Source: Saprospiraceae bacterium (GTDB lineage: Bacteria; Bacteroidota; Bacteroidia; Chitinophagales; Saprospiraceae). From it: 60,469 nucleotides of DNA. The translations under genes and the position numbers were made by a program. The notes beneath the pieces are model-generated. The model was given only the letters and a program-made list of their open reading frames with translations. It did not search any database and was not told where the DNA came from. The stretch lies in assembly GCA_020631355.1 (NCBI GenBank), contig JAHDHL010000028.1, positions 1 to 60,469 of the forward strand. Direction: 5' to 3'. Below are positions 1 to 7,533 of the stretch, piece after piece (the stretch's first letter is position 1; every line of letters begins with the position of its first letter).

Positions 1-3
1 TAG

Positions 4-90
4 CGGAGAGAGAGGGATTCGAACCCTCGGTACCCTTGCGAGTACACTACCTTTCCAGGGTAGCCCGATCAACCACTCTGGCACCTCTCC
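4..90 (-). tRNA. tRNA-Ser (anticodon GGA)
   Basis: Read on the minus strand, a 5' acceptor strand GGAGAGG pairs with TCTCTCC, followed by discriminator G. The anticodon stem CTACC/GGTAG encloses a loop with anticodon GGA, which decodes UCC and UCU. The T arm GAGGG-TTCGAAT-CCCTC is intact. The extra arm between anticodon and T stems is long, as expected for a class II tRNA such as serine. The 3' CCA is not encoded; the DNA reads CTA after the discriminator base, so CCA must be added by nucleotidyltransferase. Confidence 0.96.
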
Positions 91-205
91 TGGTTGATAT
101 AAAATACTTGCTTTCAAGCATTCACGTCGATACAATTGAAAGTTTTGATTGCTGTGAAGCGAATTTTCACTCTCAATGTGCGGTAAAATTAGATTTTTTC
201 AACAA

Positions 206-985
206 TTAAACAAAAGGCGCAAAAAGTTTTTCCGCATTATTTGTTGTAATCTTTTTTACTTCCTCCAAAGATATACCCTTAACATCGGCCAATTTCTCAG
301 CAATTAAAGGGATATAACTACTCTCATTTCTCTTTCCTCTGTAAGGTACCGGACTGAGGTAAGGAGCGTCGGTTTCTAGTACCAAATGCTCCATTCCTAC
401 ATTTTCCAGCACTTTTCTCAGTGTCTTACCGGAATTCTTGAAAGTGACAACACCTCCAATTCCCATCATGAACCCTCCCATGTCCAATACTCTTTGGGCA
501 TGATGTTCATCTCCGGAAAAGCAATGGAAAATGCCGGTAAGATTTTCATCATTCTCGGGTTCCACTACCTCCAGAATCTCATCCATACTGTCCCGAGCAT
601 GGATAACGATGGGGCGTTTCAATTCCTTAGCCCACCTAATCTGTGTACGAAATGCATCTACCTGCTGTTCAAAGAACGTCTTGTCCCAGTACAAATCAAT
701 GCCAATTTCACCTATTGCACTGAAAGGACGTTCATCTAACCACTTGCGGACTACTTTTAGTTCCTGCTCGTAGTTTTCTTTTACATAACAGGGATGCAAA
801 CCCATCATAGGAAAACAAATATTGGGAAATCGCTTTTCCAAATCCATCATTCCATCTACGGAAGAACTATCAATATTGGGTAGATATAGTTTACCGACAC
901 CGGCATCCAGTGCCCGCTGTACCATCTCTATCCTATCTCCATCGAATTCTTCTGCATACGAATGGGCATGCGTATCAACGTACAT
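206..985 (-). CDS. tatD: TatD-family metal-dependent hydrolase (DNase)
   Basis: This is a 259-aa cytoplasmic TIM-barrel hydrolase of the TatD family, whose members act as metal-dependent 3'-5' exo/endo-DNases. The metal-binding residues are visible in order: the DTHAH motif (His6, His8), GEIGID (Glu93), IHARD (His129), FHCFSG (His154) and ETDAPYLSP (Asp206). Length is normal for the family. The start is the first Met, directly before the DTHAH motif, so no longer N-terminus is needed. A TATCTTTG -7 box lies about 210 bp upstream on the same strand. The gene is divergent from the thiolase and is followed by tRNA-Ser on the same strand. The physiological substrate cannot be told from sequence. 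Confidence 0.94.
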   Translation of the reverse strand: MYVDTHAHSYAEEFDGDRIEMVQRALDAGVGKLYLPNIDSSSVDGMMDLEKRFPNICFPMMGLHPCYVKENYEQELKVVRKWLDERPFSAIGEIGIDLYWDKTFFEQQVDAFRTQIRWAKELKRPIVIHARDSMDEILEVVEPENDENLTGIFHCFSGDEHHAQRVLDMGGFMMGIGGVVTFKNSGKTLRKVLENVGMEHLVLETDAPYLSPVPYRGKRNESSYIPLIAEKLADVKGISLEEVKKITTNNAEKLFAPFV

Positions 986-1042
986 CTAATCGACTATTTA
1001 ATTGGCAGCAACATGAATTCAGGACATTCATTCCAAGCATCG

Positions 1043-1059
1043 AATCATTCTGAATGATT
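1043..1059. promoter_or_regulatory. Palindrome AATCATTC-T-GAATGATT
   Basis: Two perfectly complementary 8-base arms flank a single T. It lies between the tatD start codon and the tatD -7 box, so it would sit in the tatD leader or serve as an operator. There is no T-run on either side, so a terminator is unlikely. Its function is unknown. Confidence 0.35.
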
Positions 1060-1196
1060 GATTGCTGAATATGAGGATTCCAGCCATGTGCTGACGGATT
1101 GGGAATGGGAATTAGAACGGAATGGAATATCGGAGTGTTATGTCTGTTAAGTACCGCAAACTCCGAAATGGTTGCATCCTAAATCCTATTTAGGCG

Positions 1197-1204
1197 CAAA
1201 GATA
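1197..1204 (-). promoter_or_regulatory. -7 box TATCTTTG for tatD
   Basis: The minus strand reads TATCTTTG, a full match to the Bacteroidota -7 consensus TAnnTTTG. A good TTTG -33 box at the usual spacing was not seen. This box would give tatD a leader of about 200 nt. Confidence 0.5.
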
Positions 1205-1226
1205 AGTTCGGATGTCAGATTATTCT

Positions 1227-1234
1227 TACTTTTG
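1227..1234 (+). promoter_or_regulatory. -7 box TACTTTTG for the thiolase gene
   Basis: TACTTTTG matches the TAnnTTTG consensus and lies about 90 bases before the thiolase start codon. It is followed by GCGGC, a sequence also seen after the SRP RNA promoter in this window. No clear -33 box is visible. Confidence 0.55.
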
Positions 1235-1324
1235 CGGCGAAATTACTCTTTTGGATGTGAGGTCTGATTCATCCCTAATGAATGGTTCCTCGTATTCTTA
1301 TTATTGTTCCTAATTAAATAAGAC

Positions 1325-2506
1325 ATGAAGAAAGTATATATCGTTTCTGCAGTCCGTACCCCGATGGGAAGTTGGGGAGGTGTACTGTCCAAGTTCAGTG
1401 CCACACAACTGGGAAGTTTTGCCATCAAGGGTGCATTGGAAAAAGCCGGAGTCGAGGCTTCCAAGGTACAGGAAGTCCTGATGGGTAATGTTTGTTCTGC
1501 CAATCTGGGCCAAGCTCCGGCCAGACAAGCTGCCATTAATGCCGGTATAGGAGTAGAGGTTCCTTGTACGACGGTCAATAAGGTTTGTTCCTCAGGAATG
1601 AAATCCGTTATGTTCGGTGCACAATCCATCATGATGGGATTGAATGACATCGTAGTAGCAGGAGGAATGGAAAGCATGAGTAATATCCCATATTATGTAC
1701 CCAAAGCCAGATGGGGACATAAGTTCGGAGGCGGAGAACTAGTCGATGGCCTCCAAAAGGATGGCCTTACTGATGTATATAATGGCCAAGCGATGGGTGT
1801 CTGTGCTGACGCAACTGCTGAAAAATACAGCATCAGCCGTGAGGAACAGGACGAATATGCCATCAATTCCTACAAGAGGGCCGAAGCAGCCACGCAATCA
1901 GGACAATTCAAGGCAGAGATTGTACCCGTATCCGTACCACAAAGAAAAGGCGACCCAATCATTGTGGATGAGGACGAGGAATACAAGAATGTGAAATTCG
2001 AAAAAATCCCTAACCTTAGGGCAGTATTCACAAAAGGAGGTACGGTCACCGCTGCCAATGCCTCCACAATCAATGATGGTGCTTCCGCATTGGTTTTGGT
2101 CAGTGAGGAGAAAGTCAAGGAATTGGGTCTGACCCCATTGGCGGAAATCGTTTCCTTTGCGGATGCGGCCCAAGAGCCTGAATGGTTTACCACTGCACCT
2201 ACAAAAGCTGCTCCATTGGCATTGAAAAGAGCAGGAATGACATTCGCGGATATGGATTATTTCGAAGTGAATGAAGCATTCTCCGTGGTACCATTGGCAT
2301 TCAATAAGGTATTGGATTTGGATATCAATAAGGTAAATATCTTCGGAGGTGCTGTTTCATTGGGTCACCCACTCGGAACTTCCGGCGCAAGAATCCTTTC
2401 CACACTGAATAATGTATTACACCAAAAAGACGGTGAACTCGGACTGGCTGCCATTTGTAATGGTGGTGGTGGAGCTTCAGCCATGGTGCTGAGAAGGATG
2501 AAATAA
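1325..2506 (+). CDS. atoB: Acetyl-CoA C-acetyltransferase (thiolase)
   Basis: This 393-aa cytoplasmic enzyme belongs to the biosynthetic/degradative thiolase family, which condenses two acetyl-CoA or cleaves acetoacetyl-CoA. All three catalytic positions are present: nucleophile Cys88 in KVCSSGMKS, His348 in GHPLGTSGAR and Cys378 in CNGGGGAS. The motif NEAFSVVP, typical of the family, is also present. Length and residue numbering match the tetrameric Zoogloea-type thiolases closely. The first ATG directly precedes the canonical KVYIVSAVRTPMG start. It is transcribed alone, with its own -7 box upstream and a hairpin terminator downstream. Neighbours do not define the pathway (ketone-body, mevalonate or fatty-acid related), so the symbol is by family only. 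Confidence 0.93.
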   Translation: MKKVYIVSAVRTPMGSWGGVLSKFSATQLGSFAIKGALEKAGVEASKVQEVLMGNVCSANLGQAPARQAAINAGIGVEVPCTTVNKVCSSGMKSVMFGAQSIMMGLNDIVVAGGMESMSNIPYYVPKARWGHKFGGGELVDGLQKDGLTDVYNGQAMGVCADATAEKYSISREEQDEYAINSYKRAEAATQSGQFKAEIVPVSVPQRKGDPIIVDEDEEYKNVKFEKIPNLRAVFTKGGTVTAANASTINDGASALVLVSEEKVKELGLTPLAEIVSFADAAQEPEWFTTAPTKAAPLALKRAGMTFADMDYFEVNEAFSVVPLAFNKVLDLDINKVNIFGGAVSLGHPLGTSGARILSTLNNVLHQKDGELGLAAICNGGGGASAMVLRRMK

Positions 2507-2541
2507 TTCCTAGGAATTCATTGAATACATATAAAAATTTG

Positions 2542-2575
2542 AAAGCATCAGGAGCAATCTTGATGCTTTTTTATT
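2542..2575 (+). terminator. Rho-independent terminator after the thiolase gene
   Basis: AAAGCATCA pairs with TGATGCTTT around a 10-base loop and is followed by a T-rich run. It lies 35 bases after the thiolase stop codon. Confidence 0.8.
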
Positions 2576-2732
2576 TGATTAGCCCCATTTGCCCAGAATT
2601 GGAGCAACTTTTGAATATACATACCCGTAACACATAACATGTACTTCCTACTCGGATCTGCATGCTATGTGAGCGCACCAAACTAACTCAACATAATTAT
2701 ACTATCAGATTACAGAGTTCAAGCGAATAAAA

Positions 2733-5297
2733 ATGGAATTCAAAAAATTATCCCTTCACCTATTTACCCTTTTATTGCTTTTTGTTTCCGTTCAACTTTC
2801 GGCTAATTCAGAAGAAATCAGCCGATTGGAGAATTTAAAAAGCTCCGTTGGTTCCCTAGAAAAAATTGATGTACTGAATCAGCTTTCCGAAGCGTATATC
2901 GCTGTCAGGAATATTGATGAGGCCAAGAAGAACGCCCTTGAGGCACAACAATTGGCACAGTCACAGAACAACGACAAGGGATTGGCTGCAGCCTACAATA
3001 ATTTGGGTAAGGTCTACCAAGCCAACAATGATGATGAAAATGCAATGGAAAGTTATTTCCTGGCATTGGATTTATATAAGAATTTGGAGGATGAGAATGG
3101 CATCGCCATCGCCAATAATAATATTGGTGAGGTATTCCTCATGAAAGAGGAAACATTGAAAGCCATTGAAAAATTCATGGAAGCACAGACGACCATGGAA
3201 AAGAACGGTAACCAAAAGGGCCTTGCCATTGTATTCAATAACCTAGGTGATGCCTACCTGAAAAAGGAAACACCAGAATATGGTCCGGCCAAGGATTACT
3301 TCTCTCGTTCGTTCCGCACCAAACTGGAATTGAATGACCACGAATCCGCTGCCAAAACGGCCAGGAAGATTGCAGGGTATGATATCCAACTCAAGGATTA
3401 TGAAAGTGCAATGATTTATCTGCGTGCGACCATGGAAACCTATCAGAATCTGGGCGACCAATTGAATATCGCAGAGGTATACCATACGATGGGAGAAGTT
3501 TACAGACTCCAGGAATTCCCTGAGGATGCACAAAACTTCTATACCAATGCGCTGGATATCAGAAGTGGCATACAGGATTCCATTGGTTTGGCTGAAACGC
3601 ATAAATCCATGGGAATCAATTACATCGATTTGGGTAATAATGCCGATGCCAAACAATCATTAGCAGCAGCAGGAGCCATTCTTTCGCAATTAAAAGTACA
3701 AAAGGAGGTTCCAGGCATTTACCAAGCCATATCCAAGGGATACGAGCGATTGGGAGATGCAGGCCAAAGTCTTGTGTATCATAAGAAATTCGCGGAAGCA
3801 AGGGATGTCTACCATAGTATGGAAAAGCAACGTGCCACTTTGGATTTGGCTACCATGTATGCTTCTAAGTTCGAGACGGAAGATATCAAGAATCAGAATC
3901 AGAGGCTACAATTGGAACAATCCAATATGAGGAATACCCGAAATTTCCTTATTGCTGTATTCGGATTGGCTGTCTTATTGTTGGTGGTACTTTTCAATAG
4001 CTTCCGTAGAAAGCAAAAGGATAACCAATTGCTGACTGCAAAGAATACTGAAATTGCCAGCATGAATGCTGAAATCCAGGATAAGAATGCTACCCTTGAT
4101 ACATTGAATTCCAAATTGGTGAATGAAATGGCCGAAAGGGAATCCATCGAACAATCTTCCTTTGCAAGGGATAGGTTCCTAGCTACCATGAGTAACGAAA
4201 TGAGAACGCCACTGAATATCATCAGTGGACTGACTCATCTGCTACTGACCAATGAGCCCAGGAAAGACCAGATAGAAAATCTAAGGACACTCCAGTTCTC
4301 CGCTAATAATCTTGTGGTATTCATCAACGATGTATTGGACTTTTCCAATATTGAGGCAGGTAAGATCAGTTTTGATAATCTGGATTTCAATCCTAAGAAT
4401 ACATTTGATGAAATCAAGGAAAGGTTCAGTTTACCTGCCAAGGATAAGAATGTGGCGTTGAACTTCACATATGATTCCAAATTACCGGAAAAACTGAATG
4501 GCGACCCTACTCGTTTGAACCAGGTCATTACCAATCTATTGAGTACTGCATTGAAATATACCGATGAGGGTTCAATTGATATTGATGTGAGTGTGAATGA
4601 ATTGGTGAAGAACAAGCTGACCATGTTGGTTAAGGTGGAGGATACAGGCAATGGTATTGAAAAGGAAAAACTCGATGCCATGTTCCGCAAATTCTCCCGT
4701 ACTGCCGAGGACATGTATGATGGCTACGGTAGCTCAGGATTGGGACTAGCCATCTGTAAGCGTTTGGTAGACTTACAGAATGGTAAGATTGAGGCACAAA
4801 GTGAAATGGGTGAAGGAACAGAATTCAAGGTATATCTTCCGTACACCCTGGTAGAGGATAAGGCAGAGCAAGTAGAGGATAAGAAAAGCTCATATGATAC
4901 ACTGAAAGGACACAAGATTCTTTTGGTAGAGGATAATAAGATCAATCAGTTGGTGGTATCCAAGATGTTGAAGAAACTGGGAATGGATGTAGTCGCTACG
5001 GACAATGGCCAAGAAGCACTCGAGGCATTGGGTAATTCCTACTTCGACCTCATTCTTATGGATATCCAAATGCCAATCATGGATGGATATCGTGCGACTG
5101 CCGAAATTAGGAAGTCGACGGATCCTAGGGTTAGGGATATCCCCATTATTGCACTGACTGCTTCCGCCTACCTGACGGAAAAGGAAAAAGCCAAGCTATT
5201 TGGTATGGACGATCATGTCGGTAAGCCATTCGGTCCGGAGGATTTATTGGCTAAGTTAAGTTATCACCTGAAGTTGAATGAAACATCCAAGGCCTAA
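2733..5297 (+). CDS. TPR-containing hybrid sensor kinase with a degenerate kinase core
   Basis: This 854-aa protein has a signal peptide (about residues 1-24), a series of TPR-type helical repeats (about 60-390), one membrane segment (about 404-424), a coiled coil, a HisKA-like dimerisation region, a HATPase domain and a C-terminal receiver domain. The layout implies an outward-facing TPR sensor and a cytoplasmic signalling half. Two key positions are lost. The H-box reads FLATMSNEMRTPLN with Asn488 where the phospho-accepting His belongs. The N-box reads NLLSTALKYT with Thr605 at the usual Mg-binding Asn. The G1 box DTGNGI and G2 box SGLGLAI remain. The receiver looks intact, with Asp777 in LMDIQMP and Lys831 in GKPF. 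The gene stands alone between two terminators. It probably works as a pseudokinase scaffold or a receiver fed by another kinase. Confidence 0.9.
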   Translation: MEFKKLSLHLFTLLLLFVSVQLSANSEEISRLENLKSSVGSLEKIDVLNQLSEAYIAVRNIDEAKKNALEAQQLAQSQNNDKGLAAAYNNLGKVYQANNDDENAMESYFLALDLYKNLEDENGIAIANNNIGEVFLMKEETLKAIEKFMEAQTTMEKNGNQKGLAIVFNNLGDAYLKKETPEYGPAKDYFSRSFRTKLELNDHESAAKTARKIAGYDIQLKDYESAMIYLRATMETYQNLGDQLNIAEVYHTMGEVYRLQEFPEDAQNFYTNALDIRSGIQDSIGLAETHKSMGINYIDLGNNADAKQSLAAAGAILSQLKVQKEVPGIYQAISKGYERLGDAGQSLVYHKKFAEARDVYHSMEKQRATLDLATMYASKFETEDIKNQNQRLQLEQSNMRNTRNFLIAVFGLAVLLLVVLFNSFRRKQKDNQLLTAKNTEIASMNAEIQDKNATLDTLNSKLVNEMAERESIEQSSFARDRFLATMSNEMRTPLNIISGLTHLLLTNEPRKDQIENLRTLQFSANNLVVFINDVLDFSNIEAGKISFDNLDFNPKNTFDEIKERFSLPAKDKNVALNFTYDSKLPEKLNGDPTRLNQVITNLLSTALKYTDEGSIDIDVSVNELVKNKLTMLVKVEDTGNGIEKEKLDAMFRKFSRTAEDMYDGYGSSGLGLAICKRLVDLQNGKIEAQSEMGEGTEFKVYLPYTLVEDKAEQVEDKKSSYDTLKGHKILLVEDNKINQLVVSKMLKKLGMDVVATDNGQEALEALGNSYFDLILMDIQMPIMDGYRATAEIRKSTDPRVRDIPIIALTASAYLTEKEKAKLFGMDDHVGKPFGPEDLLAKLSYHLKLNETSKA

Positions 5298-5623
5298 GCC
5301 TGGATTAGGGAATCAAGTCTTATTCCCATATATTTAATGATAGAATAATAGGTACGGCAGCTCCGCAATGCGGAGCTGCCGTTTTAACTTATGCCATTCG
5401 GAATAACTGATTTGTATATTCATCCTATTCCGAGCATCAGTCCTAATATATAATTGAATGTATGTTCTGATATCATGAAATTGTCCGGGAATGTTTCAAT
5501 GATTGATTTGCAAGTCATTTCACTGACCATTATTGAACAACTTCCCTACTTTGATACAGGTGATTATCATCAAGCTCTATCAAAGGATACATCCCATACA
5601 CCGTGACTTGATTGCAACGTTTC
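5298..5623. other. Intergenic region between convergent genes
   Basis: These 326 bases lie between the 3' ends of the sensor kinase and the minus-strand barrel protein. Apart from the strong hairpin at 5354-5386, no gene, repeat or promoter can be supported. Confidence 0.6.
5354..5386 (+). terminator. Strong terminator after the hybrid kinase
   Basis: A perfect 13-base stem (ACGGCAGCTCCGC with its complement) closes a 3-base AAT loop and runs into TTTT. It lies 56 bases after the kinase stop. The symmetry may let it also act on the convergent minus-strand gene. Confidence 0.88.
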
Positions 5624-6349
5624 CTACAATCTTCCCGGGCAGCCAATGCCCCTACCCCTTCCAAATCCGGCATTCTTATCAAAGATATACCCTACCCTGA
5701 AGATGAGGGAGTAATAGGAATCATTCCGCTTGGGATTATCCCATGAATAATTGTCAATATAATCCGTGAATGTCACCCTGTGCATCACATCCGCACCCAG
5801 TACCCAATTACGGTTCAGTTGGAATGTCGTACCAACGCCCATGGGAATCATGCCTTGTATCTTACTGTAACTGGCATCCTGTGTATTCGGATTATCATCA
5901 TTGGTCTTCGGATTGAATGTGAAGAAACCTAAACCTATGTTAGCATGGAGTCCCCAACGGCCGATTTGAAAAGGTTGGAACTGGGCCAGACCATATAATT
6001 CGAAGATATTGGATCTGAATTCCAAGCCTCTGGCTTGTCTATCCGGATTGTCCGTAGCCTCATCACTCCCTTGTACTTGGGTGAAATTCAGATTGGCACT
6101 GGCAGCAAACCAATTCTTGAAGTGGTGCTTGTAGTAAACACCCAACAGGGGCTTCGTAAACCTGAAATCCGTATCCGAAATAAAGCCACGGCCCTCACCG
6201 CTTCCTCCTCCTAGGTCCCCTAGGAATTCCGTTACTCCGACTTGTACTCCCAATTCAACCTTAGGGTAAGAACTTACTTTGTTTTGTCCGTACATTGCCC
6301 ATGAGCAAAGCAAGCCCACTGCAATAAGCATCATCTTCCTTATTGACAT
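5624..6349 (-). CDS. Outer-membrane beta-barrel protein (DUF6089-like)
   Basis: This 241-aa protein has a clear signal peptide ending near MYGQ, followed by alternating hydrophobic and aromatic strands ending in Gly/Tyr/Phe, as in a small 8-strand barrel. The early motif VELGVQVGVTEFLGDLGG resembles the start of DUF6089/PorT-like outer-membrane proteins of Bacteroidota. Strand-like segments include LLGVYYKHHF, WFAASANLNF, LHANIGLGFF and YYSLIFRVGY. It is on the same strand as the next gene to the right, 290 bases away, and probably has its own promoter. No enzymatic motif is visible. The exact family assignment is from memory of sequence style and is moderately sure. Confidence 0.75.
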   Translation of the reverse strand: MSIRKMMLIAVGLLCSWAMYGQNKVSSYPKVELGVQVGVTEFLGDLGGGSGEGRGFISDTDFRFTKPLLGVYYKHHFKNWFAASANLNFTQVQGSDEATDNPDRQARGLEFRSNIFELYGLAQFQPFQIGRWGLHANIGLGFFTFNPKTNDDNPNTQDASYSKIQGMIPMGVGTTFQLNRNWVLGADVMHRVTFTDYIDNYSWDNPKRNDSYYSLIFRVGYIFDKNAGFGRGRGIGCPGRL

Positions 6350-6639
6350 AATCCTGATTTTAGATGGCTACACTGCTGTGAAGCCGTATTTGTAATGAAA
6401 AATGGTAAGATGCATCATCATGTCCACACACACAGAAACCCTTGGGACGGGAACATCATGATGCTAAAGTTTTAAGGTAAAAATCTAGGAAATAGGCGAT
6501 GTTTTAATTGTGATGGCTACATAACGTCGTAATCATCCAATTTTATTATACAAAATGGGAAGAATTTTTAACGGTTTTTATACAATAAGTTCAAAAACAA
6601 CTGACTTACAACGACTTGCACTCTTAAATTTTATTCTAA

Positions 6640-7410
6640 TCAGAGCAATCCATCTTCTTTTAGGGCTTGTTGAAAACTTTGTAATTCCTTGAATTGGTCT
6701 TCAATATCTGATATGTTTTCTTCATTCATCTTGGACTTGAATTCCTTGAATTGTTCCAATTGGATAAAGTGATGGCCTCCTCCCTTGTAGCTTTTGATTT
6801 CCCAAAACTTGGCATTGGCCGACTCAAGGATGGTCCTGAACGCTTGCATGGTGGATTGATATTCATTTAAATCGGATAAATAACCCGATATCATGGCTCC
6901 ATCCTTGGTTTTCCTATACACATGGGCATATAAATGTCTTTTGAGTACCGGATAGTACCTCAGCCAATCATTATTCTTCTCCATGTAAATATTCAAGTCC
7001 TGCCAATTGACTGGACTCGTAGTCATGTCGTCTGGCGATGTGGTAGCGGGAATTTCGGATGAGGAAGCATCCACTTGTTCATTCTGTGATTTGAGAATAC
7101 GGGCTTCGGATTCATCCAGATAGGGATTTTCATTTATAATGATATCATCCAAGGTTAAAGCTTCGATACAGGCCATCATACCCATTCTTACCTTATTGGT
7201 GAATAACATCTTATCAGCATACGAAATAACTCCCATGCCTATATCCCTATTGATTTCGTTCAATTGTCCATCCAATCCATGCAGTTCGACTTTCTTATCG
7301 GATTGGTTGTTCACCACTTCCTTGATTTGATCTATTCCTTTTTCCAAATCATCAGAAATAAGATCCCTGAGTCGATCCTTGAACGTGGAAAAGACATCCA
7401 TATGATTCAT
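6640..7410 (-). CDS. Effector-associated-domain (EAD-like) protein
   Basis: I place the start at the ATG ending at 7410 (256 aa; a second Met lies three codons later). The frame stays open up to 7515, but the extra 35 residues are rich in Tyr and Cys and look untranslated. The N-terminal 85 residues form a small helical domain, with a L-x-x-L-I start, an acidic helix, L-x-G-L-D-G-Q-L-N-E-I, the motif GMGVISYADK, and a final helix with N-K-V-R. This pattern resembles the Effector-Associated Domains (EAD11-like, death-like fold) of bacterial conflict systems. A Ser/Thr/Pro linker follows, then a C-terminal domain of about 120 residues with several Tyr, Trp and GGGHHF that I do not recognise. 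It follows the LptF/G-like gene on the same strand. No effector enzyme domain is visible in it or next to it. Confidence 0.65.
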   Translation of the reverse strand: MNHMDVFSTFKDRLRDLISDDLEKGIDQIKEVVNNQSDKKVELHGLDGQLNEINRDIGMGVISYADKMLFTNKVRMGMMACIEALTLDDIIINENPYLDESEARILKSQNEQVDASSSEIPATTSPDDMTTSPVNWQDLNIYMEKNNDWLRYYPVLKRHLYAHVYRKTKDGAMISGYLSDLNEYQSTMQAFRTILESANAKFWEIKSYKGGGHHFIQLEQFKEFKSKMNEENISDIEDQFKELQSFQQALKEDGLL

Positions 7411-7533
7411 TGGGTTGATTATTTTGCTGACATACACATCATATTGACAGCAACTAATATATAAATATTTATTGTAATAAATAAAGTAAGTAAGGTAGCA
7501 TGGAAGTTGGGACAATGGATAAGATAAGGGAGG

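Larger units (their letters stand above)
986..1324. other. Divergent intergenic region, tatD / thiolase
   Basis: These 339 bases contain no plausible gene. They hold two back-to-back -7 boxes (TATCTTTG on minus, TACTTTTG on plus) only 22 bases apart, and a near-perfect palindrome at 1043-1059 in what would be the tatD leader. No terminator or RNA gene was seen. Confidence 0.7.

Noticed and set aside
386-739. Plus-strand 117-aa frame opposite tatD
   Set aside because: It lies wholly antisense to a strongly conserved TatD coding region and has no family pattern.
2606-2613. AACTTTTG as promoter of the hybrid kinase
   Set aside because: It differs from TAnnTTTG at the first base and has no -33 box at the expected distance.
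7411-7515. Longer N-terminus for the EAD-like protein
   Set aside because: The extra 35 residues are rich in Tyr and Cys, without domain character; homology-like sequence begins after the Met at 7410.
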